Assembly: GCF_000971055.1 (NCBI RefSeq)
Contig: NZ_LARW01000104.1
Span: 1 to 59,796, forward strand
Source of the DNA: Sphingomonas sp. SRS2
GTDB lineage: Bacteria; Pseudomonadota; Alphaproteobacteria; Sphingomonadales; Sphingomonadaceae
Length of the DNA stretch: 59,796 nucleotides
Reading direction: 5' to 3'
Part shown: positions 37,014 through 46,711 of the stretch, one piece after another
Numbering within the stretch: position 1 is the first letter of the stretch
Layout of the letters: the number at the start of each line of letters is the position of its first letter
Made by a program: the position numbers and the translations under genes
The notes under the pieces: model-generated
What the model saw: the letters and a program-made list of their open reading frames with translations, nothing else
Told to the model about the DNA's origin: nothing
The model's database searches: none

Positions 37014-37498
37014 TGCCCCGCCACAGCGAAACCCGCCGACTGCCCTATACGCCCGAGCAGATGTACGATCTGGTCGCGGACGTTGCGTCTTATGATCAGT
37101 TCCTGCCTTGGGTGTCGGCGGTGCGTATCAGGTCCAATAACGATAGCGAAATGGTCGCGGACCTGATGGTCGGCTTCAAGGCGCTGCGAGAAAAATTTAC
37201 TTCGAAGGTGAGCAAGCGCCGACCCTCCGAAATCCACGTCGATTATGTGGATGGCCCGCTGAAATATCTCCACAATGACTGGAGCTTCGAAAGCGACGGG
37301 CAGGGCGGCACGCTGGTCGATTTCGCGATCGAGTTCGAGTTCAAGTCGCGGCTGTTCGAAATGGTGGCCGGGCAGGTATTCGACCGCGCTTTGCGGATGA
37401 TGATCGGCGCGTTCGAAGAGCGCGCCGCTAAGCTCTACGCGTCGTCGGTCAAGGCCGCGCCGGGCATCAGCAGTTCGAGCGCGCATAGCGCCGCCTGA
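37013..37498 (+). CDS. COQ10-type START-domain protein (RatA family)
   Basis: This 161-residue protein has the SRPBCC/START fold of the bacterial COQ10/RatA family: PYTPEQMYDLVADVASYDQFLPW at the N-terminus and a C-terminal helix (RALRMMIGAFEERAAKLY). In bacteria and mitochondria this family binds ubiquinone or other lipids. The RatA toxin label on E. coli homologues is not supported here. It directly follows lipA and overlaps the convergent pncC gene by 64 bases. Confidence 0.88.
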   Translation: MPRHSETRRLPYTPEQMYDLVADVASYDQFLPWVSAVRIRSNNDSEMVADLMVGFKALREKFTSKVSKRRPSEIHVDYVDGPLKYLHNDWSFESDGQGGTLVDFAIEFEFKSRLFEMVAGQVFDRALRMMIGAFEERAAKLYASSVKAAPGISSSSAHSAA

Positions 37499-37971
37499 AG
37501 ACGGACGCCGCCGCGTCCGAGATCGCCGAAATGACGCTTGTCCGCGGCGATATCCTCGGAGTCGCCGCCCTTGAGCGCCAGCCCGAACACCACCGTTCCC
37601 ACCGGTTTTTTCTCGCTCCCGCCACCGGGCCCCGCGACGCCGGTGATCGCGACCGCGATGTCGGCGTCGCTCCGTTGTACCGCGCCCCGCGCCATAGCCC
37701 AGGCAACGGCGATCGAGACCGCGCCGAACGTCTCGATCAGTTCCAGCGAGACGCCGAGCATGGAGACCTTGGCCTCGTTCGAATAGGTGACGAAGGACGA
37801 GCCCAGCACATCCGACGACCCGGGAATCTCGGTAAGCGCTGCGGCGACCAGGCCGCCGGTGCAGCTTTCGGCGACCGCGACCTTGCGCCCCGCGGCGCGA
37901 TTGGCGTCGATCACGCGCCTGGCGGCGTCGATCAGTTCGGCGGGAAGGATGCTGTCGTGATGTTCGGGCAC
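37435..37971 (-). CDS. pncC: Nicotinamide-nucleotide amidohydrolase PncC (CinA C-terminal domain)
   Basis: This 178-residue stand-alone CinA C-terminal domain deamidates NMN in pyridine nucleotide recycling. Family motifs are VAVAESCTGGLVAAALTEIPG, with the catalytic-site SCTGG, and VAITGVAGPGGGSEKKPVGTV. It starts 15 bases after ispDF on the same strand. The 3' end overlaps the convergent COQ10-type gene by 64 bases, and the last 20 residues are the less conserved part. Confidence 0.92.
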   Translation of the reverse strand: MPEHHDSILPAELIDAARRVIDANRAAGRKVAVAESCTGGLVAAALTEIPGSSDVLGSSFVTYSNEAKVSMLGVSLELIETFGAVSIAVAWAMARGAVQRSDADIAVAITGVAGPGGGSEKKPVGTVVFGLALKGGDSEDIAADKRHFGDLGRGGVRLQAALCALELLMPGAALTDDA

Positions 37972-37986
37972 GATGATGTCCTGTTC

Positions 37987-39135
37987 CTAGATGTGCGGCA
38001 CGCGCACGGTGGCGATCGCCTGCGCGGCGATACCCTCGCGCCGACCGGTAAAACCCAGCCGCTCGGTAGTGGTTGCCTTGACGCTGACCTGCGCGATCGA
38101 AAGCCCTAGCATTTCAGCGATCCGTGTGCGGATGGCATCGCGGTGTGGCCCGATCTTCGGCGCTTCGCAAATGATGGTCAGGTCGACATGATCGATGATT
38201 GCTCCGGCCTCGCCGAGCAGCTCATGCGCCCTGGCCACGAAAATCGCCGAGTTCGCGCCGCGCCATTGCGGGTCGCTGGGCGGAAAATGGCTGCCGATGT
38301 CGCCCGCCGCGATCGTGCCGAGGAGCGCGTCGACCAGTGCGTGCAGCGCCACATCGGCATCGCTATGCCCCGCGAGTGCATGATCGTGCGCGATACGAAT
38401 GCCGCCCAGATGGATCGCTTCGCCCTCGGCGAAGGCGTGGACGTCGAATCCCATCGCGGTGCGGCTGATCATCGTCTGCATTCCATCGGTCCTGGCGAAA
38501 TCGGCGGAAAAGGTGAGCTTTTCAAGCGCGGGATCCCCTTCGACAATTGCGACGTCGAGACCGTAAGCGCGGGCGACCTGCGCGTCGTCGGTCGCTTCGC
38601 GGGACGCGTCCCACGTCCGATGCGCGGCGAGGATCGCGTCGCGGCGGAACGCCTGTGGCGTCTGGATACGAAACACCCCGTCGCGCGCCACGCTGTCGCC
38701 GAGAAGGCCATCGCCGCGCGCGAGCGTATCGGCAACCGGCAGCGCGGGGACCGCGCCATCGGCACTCGCGAGCGCGTCGATCAGTCGATCGACGACTCCA
38801 CCGGGCAGGAAAGGGCGCGCCGCATCGTGAATGAGGACAATCTCGGCATCGACCGCCTCGAGGCCGGCAATGACCGAATCGCGGCGCTGCGCACCGCCGG
38901 TTACGGCTACGGGCAACGCGCGCGATCCGATTGCGCTATCGTACAGCGCCTGCTGTCCCGCGCCGATGACGACCTGGACGATATCTATGGCGGGATGGCT
39001 GGTCAGCGCATCGACCGCGTGCGCCAGCACTGGCTTGCCCGCCACGGTTCGATATTGCTTCGGCAGATCGCCACCCGCGCGCGCGCCTTGTCCGGCGGCG
39101 ACGATCAGCGCGGCTGTTCTGGGCTTGCCCTGCAT
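37987..39135 (-). CDS. ispDF: Bifunctional IspD/IspF, MEP isoprenoid pathway
   Basis: This 382-residue fusion carries two MEP pathway activities. The N-terminal MEP cytidylyltransferase (about 1-225) has [12 protein letters not shown] and DAARPF. The C-terminal MECDP synthase (about 226-382) has MGFDVHAF and the zinc-site block [18 protein letters not shown]. The fused form is typical of alphaproteobacteria. Both catalytic regions look intact. It is divergent from dusB across 75 bases and precedes pncC. Confidence 0.96.
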   Translation of the reverse strand: MQGKPRTAALIVAAGQGARAGGDLPKQYRTVAGKPVLAHAVDALTSHPAIDIVQVVIGAGQQALYDSAIGSRALPVAVTGGAQRRDSVIAGLEAVDAEIVLIHDAARPFLPGGVVDRLIDALASADGAVPALPVADTLARGDGLLGDSVARDGVFRIQTPQAFRRDAILAAHRTWDASREATDDAQVARAYGLDVAIVEGDPALEKLTFSADFARTDGMQTMISRTAMGFDVHAFAEGEAIHLGGIRIAHDHALAGHSDADVALHALVDALLGTIAAGDIGSHFPPSDPQWRGANSAIFVARAHELLGEAGAIIDHVDLTIICEAPKIGPHRDAIRTRIAEMLGLSIAQVSVKATTTERLGFTGRREGIAAQAIATVRVPHI

Positions 39136-39210
39136 CGCGGCGGCTTAGCCGAGGCGGTGCTTGCCCGCCAGCCGCTTTACAGCTAGGGGTGTGCCGCTTT
39201 TTTAGGCAAA

Positions 39211-40221
39211 ATGGCTGACATGACTCCCAGACTGCGTCCCATCGATATCGGTCCCATAAGGATCGACACCCCCGTGATTCTCGCGCCGATGACCGGCGTG
39301 AGCGACCTGCCGTTCCGCAAGGTCGTGCGGAGCTATGGATCGGGTCTGAACGTCACCGAGATGATCGCCAGCCAGGCCGCGATCCGTGAGACCCGCCAGT
39401 CGATCCAGAAGGCGCTGTGGGACCCGGCCGAGGAGCCGGTGTCGATGCAGCTCGTCGGCTGCACGCCCTATGAAATGGGTGAGGCCGCCAGGCTCAGCCA
39501 GGATCGGGGCGCCGCGATCATCGACATCAACATGGGGTGTCCGGTCCGCAAGGTCGTGAATGGCGATGCGGGCTCGGCGCTGATGCGCACGCCCGATCTC
39601 GCGGTCGAGATCGTCAAGGCCACCGTCAAGGCGGTCGATGTGCCGGTTACACTCAAGATGCGTATGGGCTGGGATCATGACAGCCTCAACGCGCCCGAAC
39701 TGGCGCGGATCGCCCAGGATGTCGGGGTCAAGATGATCACGGTGCATGGCCGCACCCGCTGTCAGATGTACAAGGGCTCGGCGGACTGGGCATTCGTTCG
39801 CCGGGTGAAGGACGCGGTGTCGATTCCGGTGATCGTCAACGGCGACATCTGTTCGGTCGACGATGCCGTCACTGCATTGGACCAGTCGGGGGCCGACGGG
39901 TTGATGATCGGCCGGGGCGCCTATGGCCGCCCATGGCTGCTGTCGCAGGTGATGCATTATCTGGAGACGGGCGAGCAACGGCCCGACCCGAGCCTGGAAG
40001 AGCAATATCACCTGATTACAGCGCATTACAACGCCATGCTCGAACTCTACGGTAAGGAAGTCGGGGTCAATATGGCCCGCAAGCACATCGGCTGGTATAC
40101 CAAGGGTCTGCCGGGCTCGGCCGATTTCCGCAACACCGTCAACCAACAGCCCGACGCCGATGTCGTGCTGGGGATGCTCCGCGAATTCTACAAGCCATGG
40201 CTCTCTCGGGCGGCGGCCTGA
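39211..40221 (+). CDS. dusB: tRNA-dihydrouridine synthase DusB (NifR3-type)
   Basis: This 336-residue flavoenzyme reduces uridine in tRNA. The TIM-barrel FMN site is recognisable from [23 protein letters not shown] with the catalytic cysteine, [13 protein letters not shown], and [16 protein letters not shown]. It overlaps ntrB by 25 bases; the nifR3-ntrBC order is conserved in alphaproteobacteria and links this housekeeping gene to nitrogen-regulation genes by transcription. Confidence 0.95.
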   Translation: MADMTPRLRPIDIGPIRIDTPVILAPMTGVSDLPFRKVVRSYGSGLNVTEMIASQAAIRETRQSIQKALWDPAEEPVSMQLVGCTPYEMGEAARLSQDRGAAIIDINMGCPVRKVVNGDAGSALMRTPDLAVEIVKATVKAVDVPVTLKMRMGWDHDSLNAPELARIAQDVGVKMITVHGRTRCQMYKGSADWAFVRRVKDAVSIPVIVNGDICSVDDAVTALDQSGADGLMIGRGAYGRPWLLSQVMHYLETGEQRPDPSLEEQYHLITAHYNAMLELYGKEVGVNMARKHIGWYTKGLPGSADFRNTVNQQPDADVVLGMLREFYKPWLSRAAA

Positions 40222-41318
40222 TCCGGTTCGCCCGGCGGGGCGCCGCGGCTGAAAAGCCGCTTGATCCTCCGTCGGCGAGCGAGATCATGGCGGCAATGGC
40301 AACGGCCCTGCTGGTGGTCGCGCCGGACGGCGAGGTTGTCGAGGTCAACGCCGCCTGCGAATCGCTGTTCAATCTCAGCCGCAGCCAGATCGTCGGCCGC
40401 GCGATCTTCGACGCGATCGGCCATCCGCTGACGTCGATGCCGAGCGACGCGCCCTTCGCCGCATATGATATCGAGATATTCCTGCCAGCGCGCCGGCCGA
40501 TGCGGGTCGACCTGATGGTCGCGCCCTTGTCCGACCGGCTTGGCTGGCGCGTTGTATCGATCCATGGCCATGCGCGCAGCGCGTTGGGCGCGCGGTCGAC
40601 CGATCGCGAGGGTGGCACGCGCACCGCAGTCGCGGCGGCGGCAATGCTGGCGCATGAGGTGAAAAACCCGCTTTCGGCGGTGCGCGGCGCCGCGCAGCTG
40701 CTTGAAACGACCTGCGACGATGAGTCTCGCGGCCTGACGCGGCTGATTCGCGAGGAGGTCGATCGCGTCACCGCGCTGATCGACCGGATGCAGGGCTTTA
40801 CCGACACCCGACCTATCGAGATGACCCCGCAGAATATCCACGCGATCCTCGGGCATGCGCGCGAGGTCGCACTGAAGGGCTTCGCGCACGGCCGGACGAT
40901 CCGCGAAATTTACGATCCTTCGTTGCCGGCGGTGCTCGGTCATCGCGATTCGCTCGTCCAGATCCTGATCAACCTGCTCAAGAACGCCGCGGAGGCGATG
41001 GGTGAGGAGCCTGGCACGATCACGCTGACCACCGCCTATCGGCACGGCGTGTCGATGCGCCGTGCCGATGGCGACACGCGCCAGCCGCTGCCAATCGAGC
41101 TATGCGTGATCGATGAAGGCCCTGGCGCGTCGGAAGAGATCGAGGGGCACCTGTTCGATCCCTTTGTCACCACTAAGCGGACGGGCAGCGGGCTCGGCCT
41201 CGCACTGGTCGAAAAGCTGGTGTCGGATCAGGGCGGGATCATCGAATATGCACGCGAGGGGAGCCCGGCGAAGACCGTTTTCCGTCTGTTGCTGCCAAGG
41301 GCGAGGGTGACTGCATGA
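40197..41318 (+). CDS. ntrB: Nitrogen regulation sensor kinase NtrB
   Basis: This 373-residue soluble histidine kinase/phosphatase has an N-terminal PAS domain (about 27-115). The HisKA region holds the phospho-acceptor His in [20 protein letters not shown], and the HATPase domain carries [12 protein letters not shown] (N box) and the G boxes DEGPG and GSGLGLAL. No membrane segment is present, as expected of a PII-controlled cytoplasmic NtrB. The stop overlaps ntrC by four bases (ATGA). Confidence 0.95.
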   Translation: MALSGGGLIRFARRGAAAEKPLDPPSASEIMAAMATALLVVAPDGEVVEVNAACESLFNLSRSQIVGRAIFDAIGHPLTSMPSDAPFAAYDIEIFLPARRPMRVDLMVAPLSDRLGWRVVSIHGHARSALGARSTDREGGTRTAVAAAAMLAHEVKNPLSAVRGAAQLLETTCDDESRGLTRLIREEVDRVTALIDRMQGFTDTRPIEMTPQNIHAILGHAREVALKGFAHGRTIREIYDPSLPAVLGHRDSLVQILINLLKNAAEAMGEEPGTITLTTAYRHGVSMRRADGDTRQPLPIELCVIDEGPGASEEIEGHLFDPFVTTKRTGSGLGLALVEKLVSDQGGIIEYAREGSPAKTVFRLLLPRARVTA

Positions 41319-42772
41319 CCATATTGGGTGGGCGCGTCCTCGTCGTCGACGATGACGGTGCGATCCGCACCGTCGTGCGGGAGGCGCTGCGCCGCGCGGG
41401 CTATGTCGTCGAGACGGCGGCCTCGGTCGCGGAGCAGCGCCGGCTGTTCGCCAGTTTCGATCCGCAGGTTCTGGTCACGGACGTCATGCTGCCCGACGGC
41501 AACGGCCTCGATATAATACCCGAAGTGCTCGAAAAGAGCCCTGGCCTGCCGATCATCGTGCTGTCGGCGCAGAATACCTTCACGACAGCGCTGCGTGCGA
41601 CGGAGCAGGGCGCTTTCGACTATCTTCCCAAGCCCTTCGATCTCGGCGAGCTGACTCGAGCGGTCGCCGATGCACTCGCCGCGCGCGCCGCCAGCGGCAG
41701 TGCCGTGCGTGATCCCGAAAGCGCGGAGGACCTGCCGCTGATCGGCCGTTCGCCGCCGATGCAGGAGGTGTACAGGACGATCGCTCGCGTCGTCGCCAAC
41801 GACCTGACCGTATTGGTGCTGGGCGAATCGGGTACCGGCAAGGAGCTGGTCGCGCGCGCGATCCACGATTTCGGACCGCGCGCCGCAGCGCCGTTCGTCG
41901 CGATAAACATGGCGGCGATCCCGCGCGAGCTGATCGAGTCCGAACTGTTCGGGCATGAGCGCGGCGCCTTCACCGGAGCGCAGGCGCGCACCGCCGGCCG
42001 CTTCGAGCAGGCGCAGGGCGGCACGCTGTTTCTCGACGAGATCGGCGACATGCCGATGGAGGCGCAGACGCGGCTGCTGCGGGTGCTGCAGGCGGGCGAG
42101 GTCACCACGGTGGGCGGTACCCGCTCGATCCGCGCGGACGTCCGCATCATCGCCGCGACCCACAAGGATCTGCCGCGCCTTATCGGCGATGGCGGCTTTC
42201 GCGAGGATCTCTATTACCGGCTCAACGTCGTGCCGATCCGGCTCCCAGCGCTGCGCCAGCGGGGCGAAGACATCGGCGAACTGGCGCGCTTCTTCCTCGA
42301 TCGCGCCGCCGCCGATGGCCTGCCGCGTAAGATTCTGGATGCCGGCGCCATCACGAGGCTGATTCAATATGGCTGGCCGGGCAATGTCCGCGAACTTGAA
42401 AATCTGATGCGCCGTCTCGCGGTGCTGAGCCGCGAGGACGTGATTACCGCGACGATTGTCGAGCAACAGTTCCAGCAGCCGGTGCAGATGGAAAATGCGC
42501 CGCTGCCGAGCGGGCAGGGTGGCGGGCTCGCTGATGCGGTCGAGCAACATCTGGCTCGTTATTTCGCCACCTTCGGCCGTGATCTGCCGCCCGATGGTCT
42601 GTACGATCGCGTTCTCGCCGAGGTCGAACGGCCGCTGCTGGAACTCAGCATGGCCGCCTCCAAGGGCAACCAGCTGCGCGCGGCGCGCCTGCTCGGCATC
42701 AACCGCAACACCTTGCGCAAGAAGCTGACCGACCTTTCAATCGACGCAGGCGCGGCGCGGCGCGGGGATTGA
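41315..42772 (+). CDS. ntrC: Nitrogen regulation response regulator NtrC
   Basis: This 485-residue sigma-54 enhancer-binding activator has a receiver domain with phospho-acceptor D56 (VTDVMLPDG). The AAA+ domain has Walker A GESGTGKE, an intact GAFTGA loop, Walker B GTLFLDEIGDMP and the arginine-rich sensor region. The C-terminal Fis-type helix-turn-helix is in NQLRAARLLGINRNTLRKKL. All elements for sigma-54 activation are present. Expected to control nitrogen-assimilation genes. Confidence 0.96.
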   Translation: MTILGGRVLVVDDDGAIRTVVREALRRAGYVVETAASVAEQRRLFASFDPQVLVTDVMLPDGNGLDIIPEVLEKSPGLPIIVLSAQNTFTTALRATEQGAFDYLPKPFDLGELTRAVADALAARAASGSAVRDPESAEDLPLIGRSPPMQEVYRTIARVVANDLTVLVLGESGTGKELVARAIHDFGPRAAAPFVAINMAAIPRELIESELFGHERGAFTGAQARTAGRFEQAQGGTLFLDEIGDMPMEAQTRLLRVLQAGEVTTVGGTRSIRADVRIIAATHKDLPRLIGDGGFREDLYYRLNVVPIRLPALRQRGEDIGELARFFLDRAAADGLPRKILDAGAITRLIQYGWPGNVRELENLMRRLAVLSREDVITATIVEQQFQQPVQMENAPLPSGQGGGLADAVEQHLARYFATFGRDLPPDGLYDRVLAEVERPLLELSMAASKGNQLRAARLLGINRNTLRKKLTDLSIDAGAARRGD

Positions 42773-42912
42773 AGCGCGGGCGCGCGCGCTCGCCGATCGG
42801 ACCTGACTTTTCCTGACCGATGCCGGAATAGCTGCCGATGCGGGGCTTACCGTCGCCAAGCTACACCGATACTGTGTTCCAGAAGCCACGCCCTTGTGGT
42901 AATCGAGCCACG

Positions 42913-45171
42913 ATGGCGGATTTAGGTCTCGCATATAAGCGGTTTCGAAGACGTGCGGCGACAGCGTGGCGACCGCGCCGGCTGATCTCTTTGCTCGAAT
43001 TTCTGGTGCCGATCGCGGCATTGCTGATCGTTGTGGTCAGCTATCGCATCGTTACGGCAAGTGGCGGACCCGAGGTGCCTATCTCGCCGTCGGTCGTGGC
43101 TCTGATGCTCGGCGCCAATCTCATCGCCTTCATGGGCCTGATGGTGCTGGCGGCGCGGCGCGTGGCGCAGCAGCGCGCCGCGCGCTCCGAATTGGGCGGC
43201 AAGGCGCGGCTCCATGTCCGACTGGTCGCATTTTTCTCGCTGATCGCTACCGTCCCGACCCTGCTGGTCGTGGTTTTCGCGTCGCTGCTGTTCCAGGTGG
43301 GCACCGAATTCTGGTTTTCGGACAAGGCGCGCGTGGTGCTGGCGAGTTCGGAGGCCGTCGCGCAGGCTTATGTGAAGGAGAGCAAGGAGCGCTTGCTCGG
43401 CGACATATTGGCGACGTCAGGGGATTTGCGCGGCGCGCTTACAGCGACGACCGTCGATGATCCGCGTTTCGCGCCCTTCTTCGCGCGTCAGGTTGTCTAT
43501 CGCGGCCTGTCCGAAGCGGCGATCATCAATATCGACAGTAGCGGCACCCCGCAGCTGATCGCGCTGGCCAATCTCGACAAGCGGCCGCTCGACAAGCGTC
43601 TCCCGCTCGAGACGTTGCAATTTCTGAAGGGCGGGCAGCCGCGGATAACCGCCGAGGCGGGAGATCGCATCGAGGGCACGATTCTGCTCGACGCCGCGAG
43701 CAAGACCTATCTTTATATCTCGCGCCAGTCCGACCGCGACATCCTGGCGCAGGCGGCGCGGGCGCGTTCGGCGCTGGGCGACTATGTCGCGACGATCGAG
43801 CGCGCGCGGTCGTTGCAGCTGCGCTTCAACATCGTCCTGATGGTCATCTCGCTGCTGATCCTCGCCATCGCCATCTGGGTAGCGATCACGGTGGCCGACA
43901 GGCTGGTCCGTCCGGTCAACGAACTGGTGGCCGCCGCGCGGCGCGTCGCGGCAGGCGACCTCACCGCGCGGGTTCATAATGCACCGACTCCCGACGAGAT
44001 CGGCACGCTCGGCAGCGCGTTCAATCGCATGACCCGTAAGCTGGGCGAGCAGACCGGAGCGCTTGTCGCTGCCAACAGTCAGCTGGCAAGCCGCAGCGCT
44101 TTTATCGAAGCGGTGCTGTCGGGTGTCACCGCCGGCATCATCTCGGTCGATGGGGAACGGCGGATCACGCTGGTCAATCCGTCCGCGCGGGCGATGCTCT
44201 GGCTGGAGGAGAATGCGGAAGGCGTTGCGCTCGCCGATCTCTCCGCCGAACTCGATCATGTCATCGACAGTGGTGATCGCGAGGTGGTGGTGCAGATCGT
44301 CGTCGAAGGCGAGCCGCGCACGCTGGCGGTGCGCTGTGTCGCGGCTGAAGGCGCACATGTTCTGACGTTCGACGACATCACCCAGCGCCTCGCCGATCAG
44401 CGTCGCGCAGCCTGGGCCGATGTCGCGCGGCGGATCGCGCACGAGATCAAAAATCCGCTGACCCCGATACAGCTGGCGGCCGAACGGCTCCAGCGCCGCT
44501 ACGGGAAAGAGATTACTTCCGATCCCGGCGTGTTCGAGCGGCTGACCGCGACGATCATCCGCCAGGTGGGCGACATGCGGCGCATCGTCGACGAATTCTC
44601 CTCCTTCGCACGCATGCCGAAGCCTGCCTTCCGTGAGGAGGCGCTCGTCGATATCGCACGGCAGTCGCTATTCCTTCACGAGGTCGCACATCCGAAGATC
44701 AGCTTCAGCCTCGACAGCGAAGAGCTTGCGCCCGTCATGGTCTGCGATCGCCGCCAGCTTGGCCAGGCGCTCACCAATCTCGTCAAGAATGCGGTCGAGG
44801 CGATCGAGGAGAATGTCGACCAGCAGGCTCCTGGGGTGATCGCAATGACGATCCGGGCCGATGGCCGGCGCCTGCGCCTCGTCCTCGCCGACAACGGCCC
44901 CGGTCTACCGGTCGAGCGCAACCAGATCACCGAGCCGTATATGACGACGCGCAAGCGCGGCACCGGGCTGGGGCTGGCGATCGTCCGCAAGATCGTCGAG
45001 GACCATCTCGGCACGCTGGCATTCCGCGATCGGCCGGGGGGGGGCACCCTCGTCGAACTCGATTTCGATCTCGAAGCGCTGCGCAGCCTCGACCCGGATC
45101 AGGGCGATGGCGACGGACACGACGCCGAACAGGCAAAAATTCCCGAACTCACAAGAATTGGAACAAGTTGA
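42913..45171 (+). CDS. ntrY: Membrane sensor histidine kinase NtrY
   Basis: This protein has about 752 residues and four membrane segments (near 25-45, 60-80, 100-125 and 310-335). A large extracytoplasmic region lies between the third and fourth. The cytoplasmic part has HAMP (about 335-385), PAS (about 400-495), HisKA with ARRIAHEIKNPLTPIQLAAE, and HATPase with LTNLVKNAVEAIEE and GTGLGLAIV. The ATG at 42913 is preferred; an upstream ATG at 42838 is in frame but adds an unlikely leader. NtrY pairs with NtrX and responds to redox or nitrogen signals in other alphaproteobacteria. Confidence 0.94.
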   Translation: MADLGLAYKRFRRRAATAWRPRRLISLLEFLVPIAALLIVVVSYRIVTASGGPEVPISPSVVALMLGANLIAFMGLMVLAARRVAQQRAARSELGGKARLHVRLVAFFSLIATVPTLLVVVFASLLFQVGTEFWFSDKARVVLASSEAVAQAYVKESKERLLGDILATSGDLRGALTATTVDDPRFAPFFARQVVYRGLSEAAIINIDSSGTPQLIALANLDKRPLDKRLPLETLQFLKGGQPRITAEAGDRIEGTILLDAASKTYLYISRQSDRDILAQAARARSALGDYVATIERARSLQLRFNIVLMVISLLILAIAIWVAITVADRLVRPVNELVAAARRVAAGDLTARVHNAPTPDEIGTLGSAFNRMTRKLGEQTGALVAANSQLASRSAFIEAVLSGVTAGIISVDGERRITLVNPSARAMLWLEENAEGVALADLSAELDHVIDSGDREVVVQIVVEGEPRTLAVRCVAAEGAHVLTFDDITQRLADQRRAAWADVARRIAHEIKNPLTPIQLAAERLQRRYGKEITSDPGVFERLTATIIRQVGDMRRIVDEFSSFARMPKPAFREEALVDIARQSLFLHEVAHPKISFSLDSEELAPVMVCDRRQLGQALTNLVKNAVEAIEENVDQQAPGVIAMTIRADGRRLRLVLADNGPGLPVERNQITEPYMTTRKRGTGLGLAIVRKIVEDHLGTLAFRDRPGGGTLVELDFDLEALRSLDPDQGDGDGHDAEQAKIPELTRIGTS

Positions 45172-45174
45172 GGC

Positions 45175-46563
45175 ATGGCGCTGGAAATCCTGATTGTCGA
45201 CGACGAGGCGGACATCCGCGAGCTGGTGGCGGGGGTACTCGAGGATGAGGGCTATACCGCGCGCACGGCGGCGGACAGCGACGCCGCGCTCGCCGCGCTC
45301 GATGAGCGCCGGCCGTCGCTGGTCCTGCTCGACGTCTGGCTCCAGGGCTCCCGCCTCGACGGGCTCGACCTGCTCGACGAGATCAAGCGCCGCGATCCGA
45401 CGCTGCCGGTGCTGATGATCTCGGGTCACGGCAATCTCGACACGGCGGTGGCCGCGATCCGGCGGGGCGCGACCGATTTCATCGAAAAGCCATTCGAGGC
45501 GGAGCAGTTGCTGCTGCTCGTCGGCCGCGCGACCGAGACCGATCGCCTGCGGCGCGAGAACGCCACCCTGAAGGCCCAGATCGGCCAGGAAGACGAACTG
45601 ACCGGTAATTCGGGCCCGATCAACGCGATCCGCGCCACGCTGAAGCGGGTTGCAGCGACCGGCAGCCGGGTGCTGATCAGCGGTCCGGCGGGCGTCGGCA
45701 AGGAGGTTGCCGCACGCCTTCTCCATCTGTGGAGCAACCGCGCCCAGGCGCCCTTCATCGTCGTCAGCGCGGCGCGGATGGAGCCCGAGCGTGTCGAGGA
45801 GGAGCTGTTCGGCGTCGAGGAGAATGGCGAATTGCTGCGCCCCGGCCTGCTCGAACAGGCGCATGGCGGCACGCTGTTCCTCGACGAGATCGCCGACATG
45901 CCGCTCACCACGCAGGCGAAGATATTGCGGGTGCTTACCGAACAGGCGTTCAACCGCGTCGGCGGGCAGCGCATCGTGAAGGTCGACGTCCGTGTCGTGT
46001 CGGCGACCGCGCGGAACCTGGCCGATGAGATCGAGGGCGGCCGCTTCCGCGAGGATCTCTATTATCGGCTCAACGTCGTGCCGGTGCATATTCCCGCGCT
46101 TAACGAGCGGCGCGAGGATATTCCCGCGCTGGTCGAACATTTCGTCGCCCGCTTCGCTTCCGAGCGCCGCGTGCCGACCCCCACCGTCACCGAGGATGCG
46201 GTCGGCGCGCTGCAGACCTACGACTGGCCGGGGAATGTCCGTCAGTTGCGCAATATCGTTGAGCGGACGATCATCCTGGCGCCGGGAGATCGCATCGGAC
46301 GGATCGAGCTCGACATGCTGCCGCCCGAAGTGCTGAGCGATCAGGCGCGGCTCGCGCCGGGGGAGGCGGCGCGTTCGATCATGGGCACCCCGCTTCGCGA
46401 GGCGCGTGAGACCTTCGAGCGCGAATATCTGCGCGTCCAGATTCGCCGCTTCTCGGGCAACATTTCCCGGACTGCGACGTTCATCGGCATGGAACGGTCT
46501 GCCTTGCACCGCAAGCTCAAGACCCTGGGCCTCGTCGATCCGCGCGAAGACGAGATCGAATGA
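45175..46563 (+). CDS. ntrX: Response regulator NtrX lacking the GAFTGA motif
   Basis: This 462-residue protein has a receiver domain with D53 (LLDVWLQGS). The AAA+ domain has Walker A GPAGVGKE (about 170-177) and Walker B GTLFLDEIADMP. The C-terminus is a Fis-type helix-turn-helix (NISRTATFIGMERSALHRKL). Where NtrC reads ELFGHERGAFTGA, this protein reads ELFGVEENGELLR (about 210-222), so the sigma-54 contact loop is missing. It probably works as a sigma-54-independent regulator or repressor. It begins four bases after ntrY. Confidence 0.94.
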   Translation: MALEILIVDDEADIRELVAGVLEDEGYTARTAADSDAALAALDERRPSLVLLDVWLQGSRLDGLDLLDEIKRRDPTLPVLMISGHGNLDTAVAAIRRGATDFIEKPFEAEQLLLLVGRATETDRLRRENATLKAQIGQEDELTGNSGPINAIRATLKRVAATGSRVLISGPAGVGKEVAARLLHLWSNRAQAPFIVVSAARMEPERVEEELFGVEENGELLRPGLLEQAHGGTLFLDEIADMPLTTQAKILRVLTEQAFNRVGGQRIVKVDVRVVSATARNLADEIEGGRFREDLYYRLNVVPVHIPALNERREDIPALVEHFVARFASERRVPTPTVTEDAVGALQTYDWPGNVRQLRNIVERTIILAPGDRIGRIELDMLPPEVLSDQARLAPGEAARSIMGTPLREARETFEREYLRVQIRRFSGNISRTATFIGMERSALHRKLKTLGLVDPREDEIE

Positions 46564-46575
46564 GAGGTTAGAAAA

Positions 46576-46623
46576 ATGCTGCAACTGCGAGATGGACGTC
46601 GGTGGTTGGCTGCGATATCATGA
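46576..46623 (+). CDS. Possible 15-codon small ORF between ntrX and hfq
   Basis: An ATG at 46576, with AGAGG eight bases upstream, opens a 15-codon frame (MLQLRDGRRWLAAIS) ending in TGA at 46621-46623. The ribosome site directly follows the ntrX stop and is better than that of many genes here. The product is basic and short; it could be a leader peptide for the hfq gene 89 bases downstream, or chance. No homology is known to me. Confidence 0.25.
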   Translation: MLQLRDGRRWLAAIS

Positions 46624-46711
46624 TCCCAGTCCCGCATAAGGCGTGGACTGCACGACGCTAAGCACGGCGCAATCAGCGGGCCATGACCCGCCAAGACCGG
46701 AGAACGGTAAT

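Noticed and set aside
37013-37498. RatA-type toxin of a toxin-antitoxin pair
   Set aside because: It has the COQ10 START-domain layout, sits behind lipA, and has no antitoxin partner; the toxin name is inherited from one E. coli homologue.
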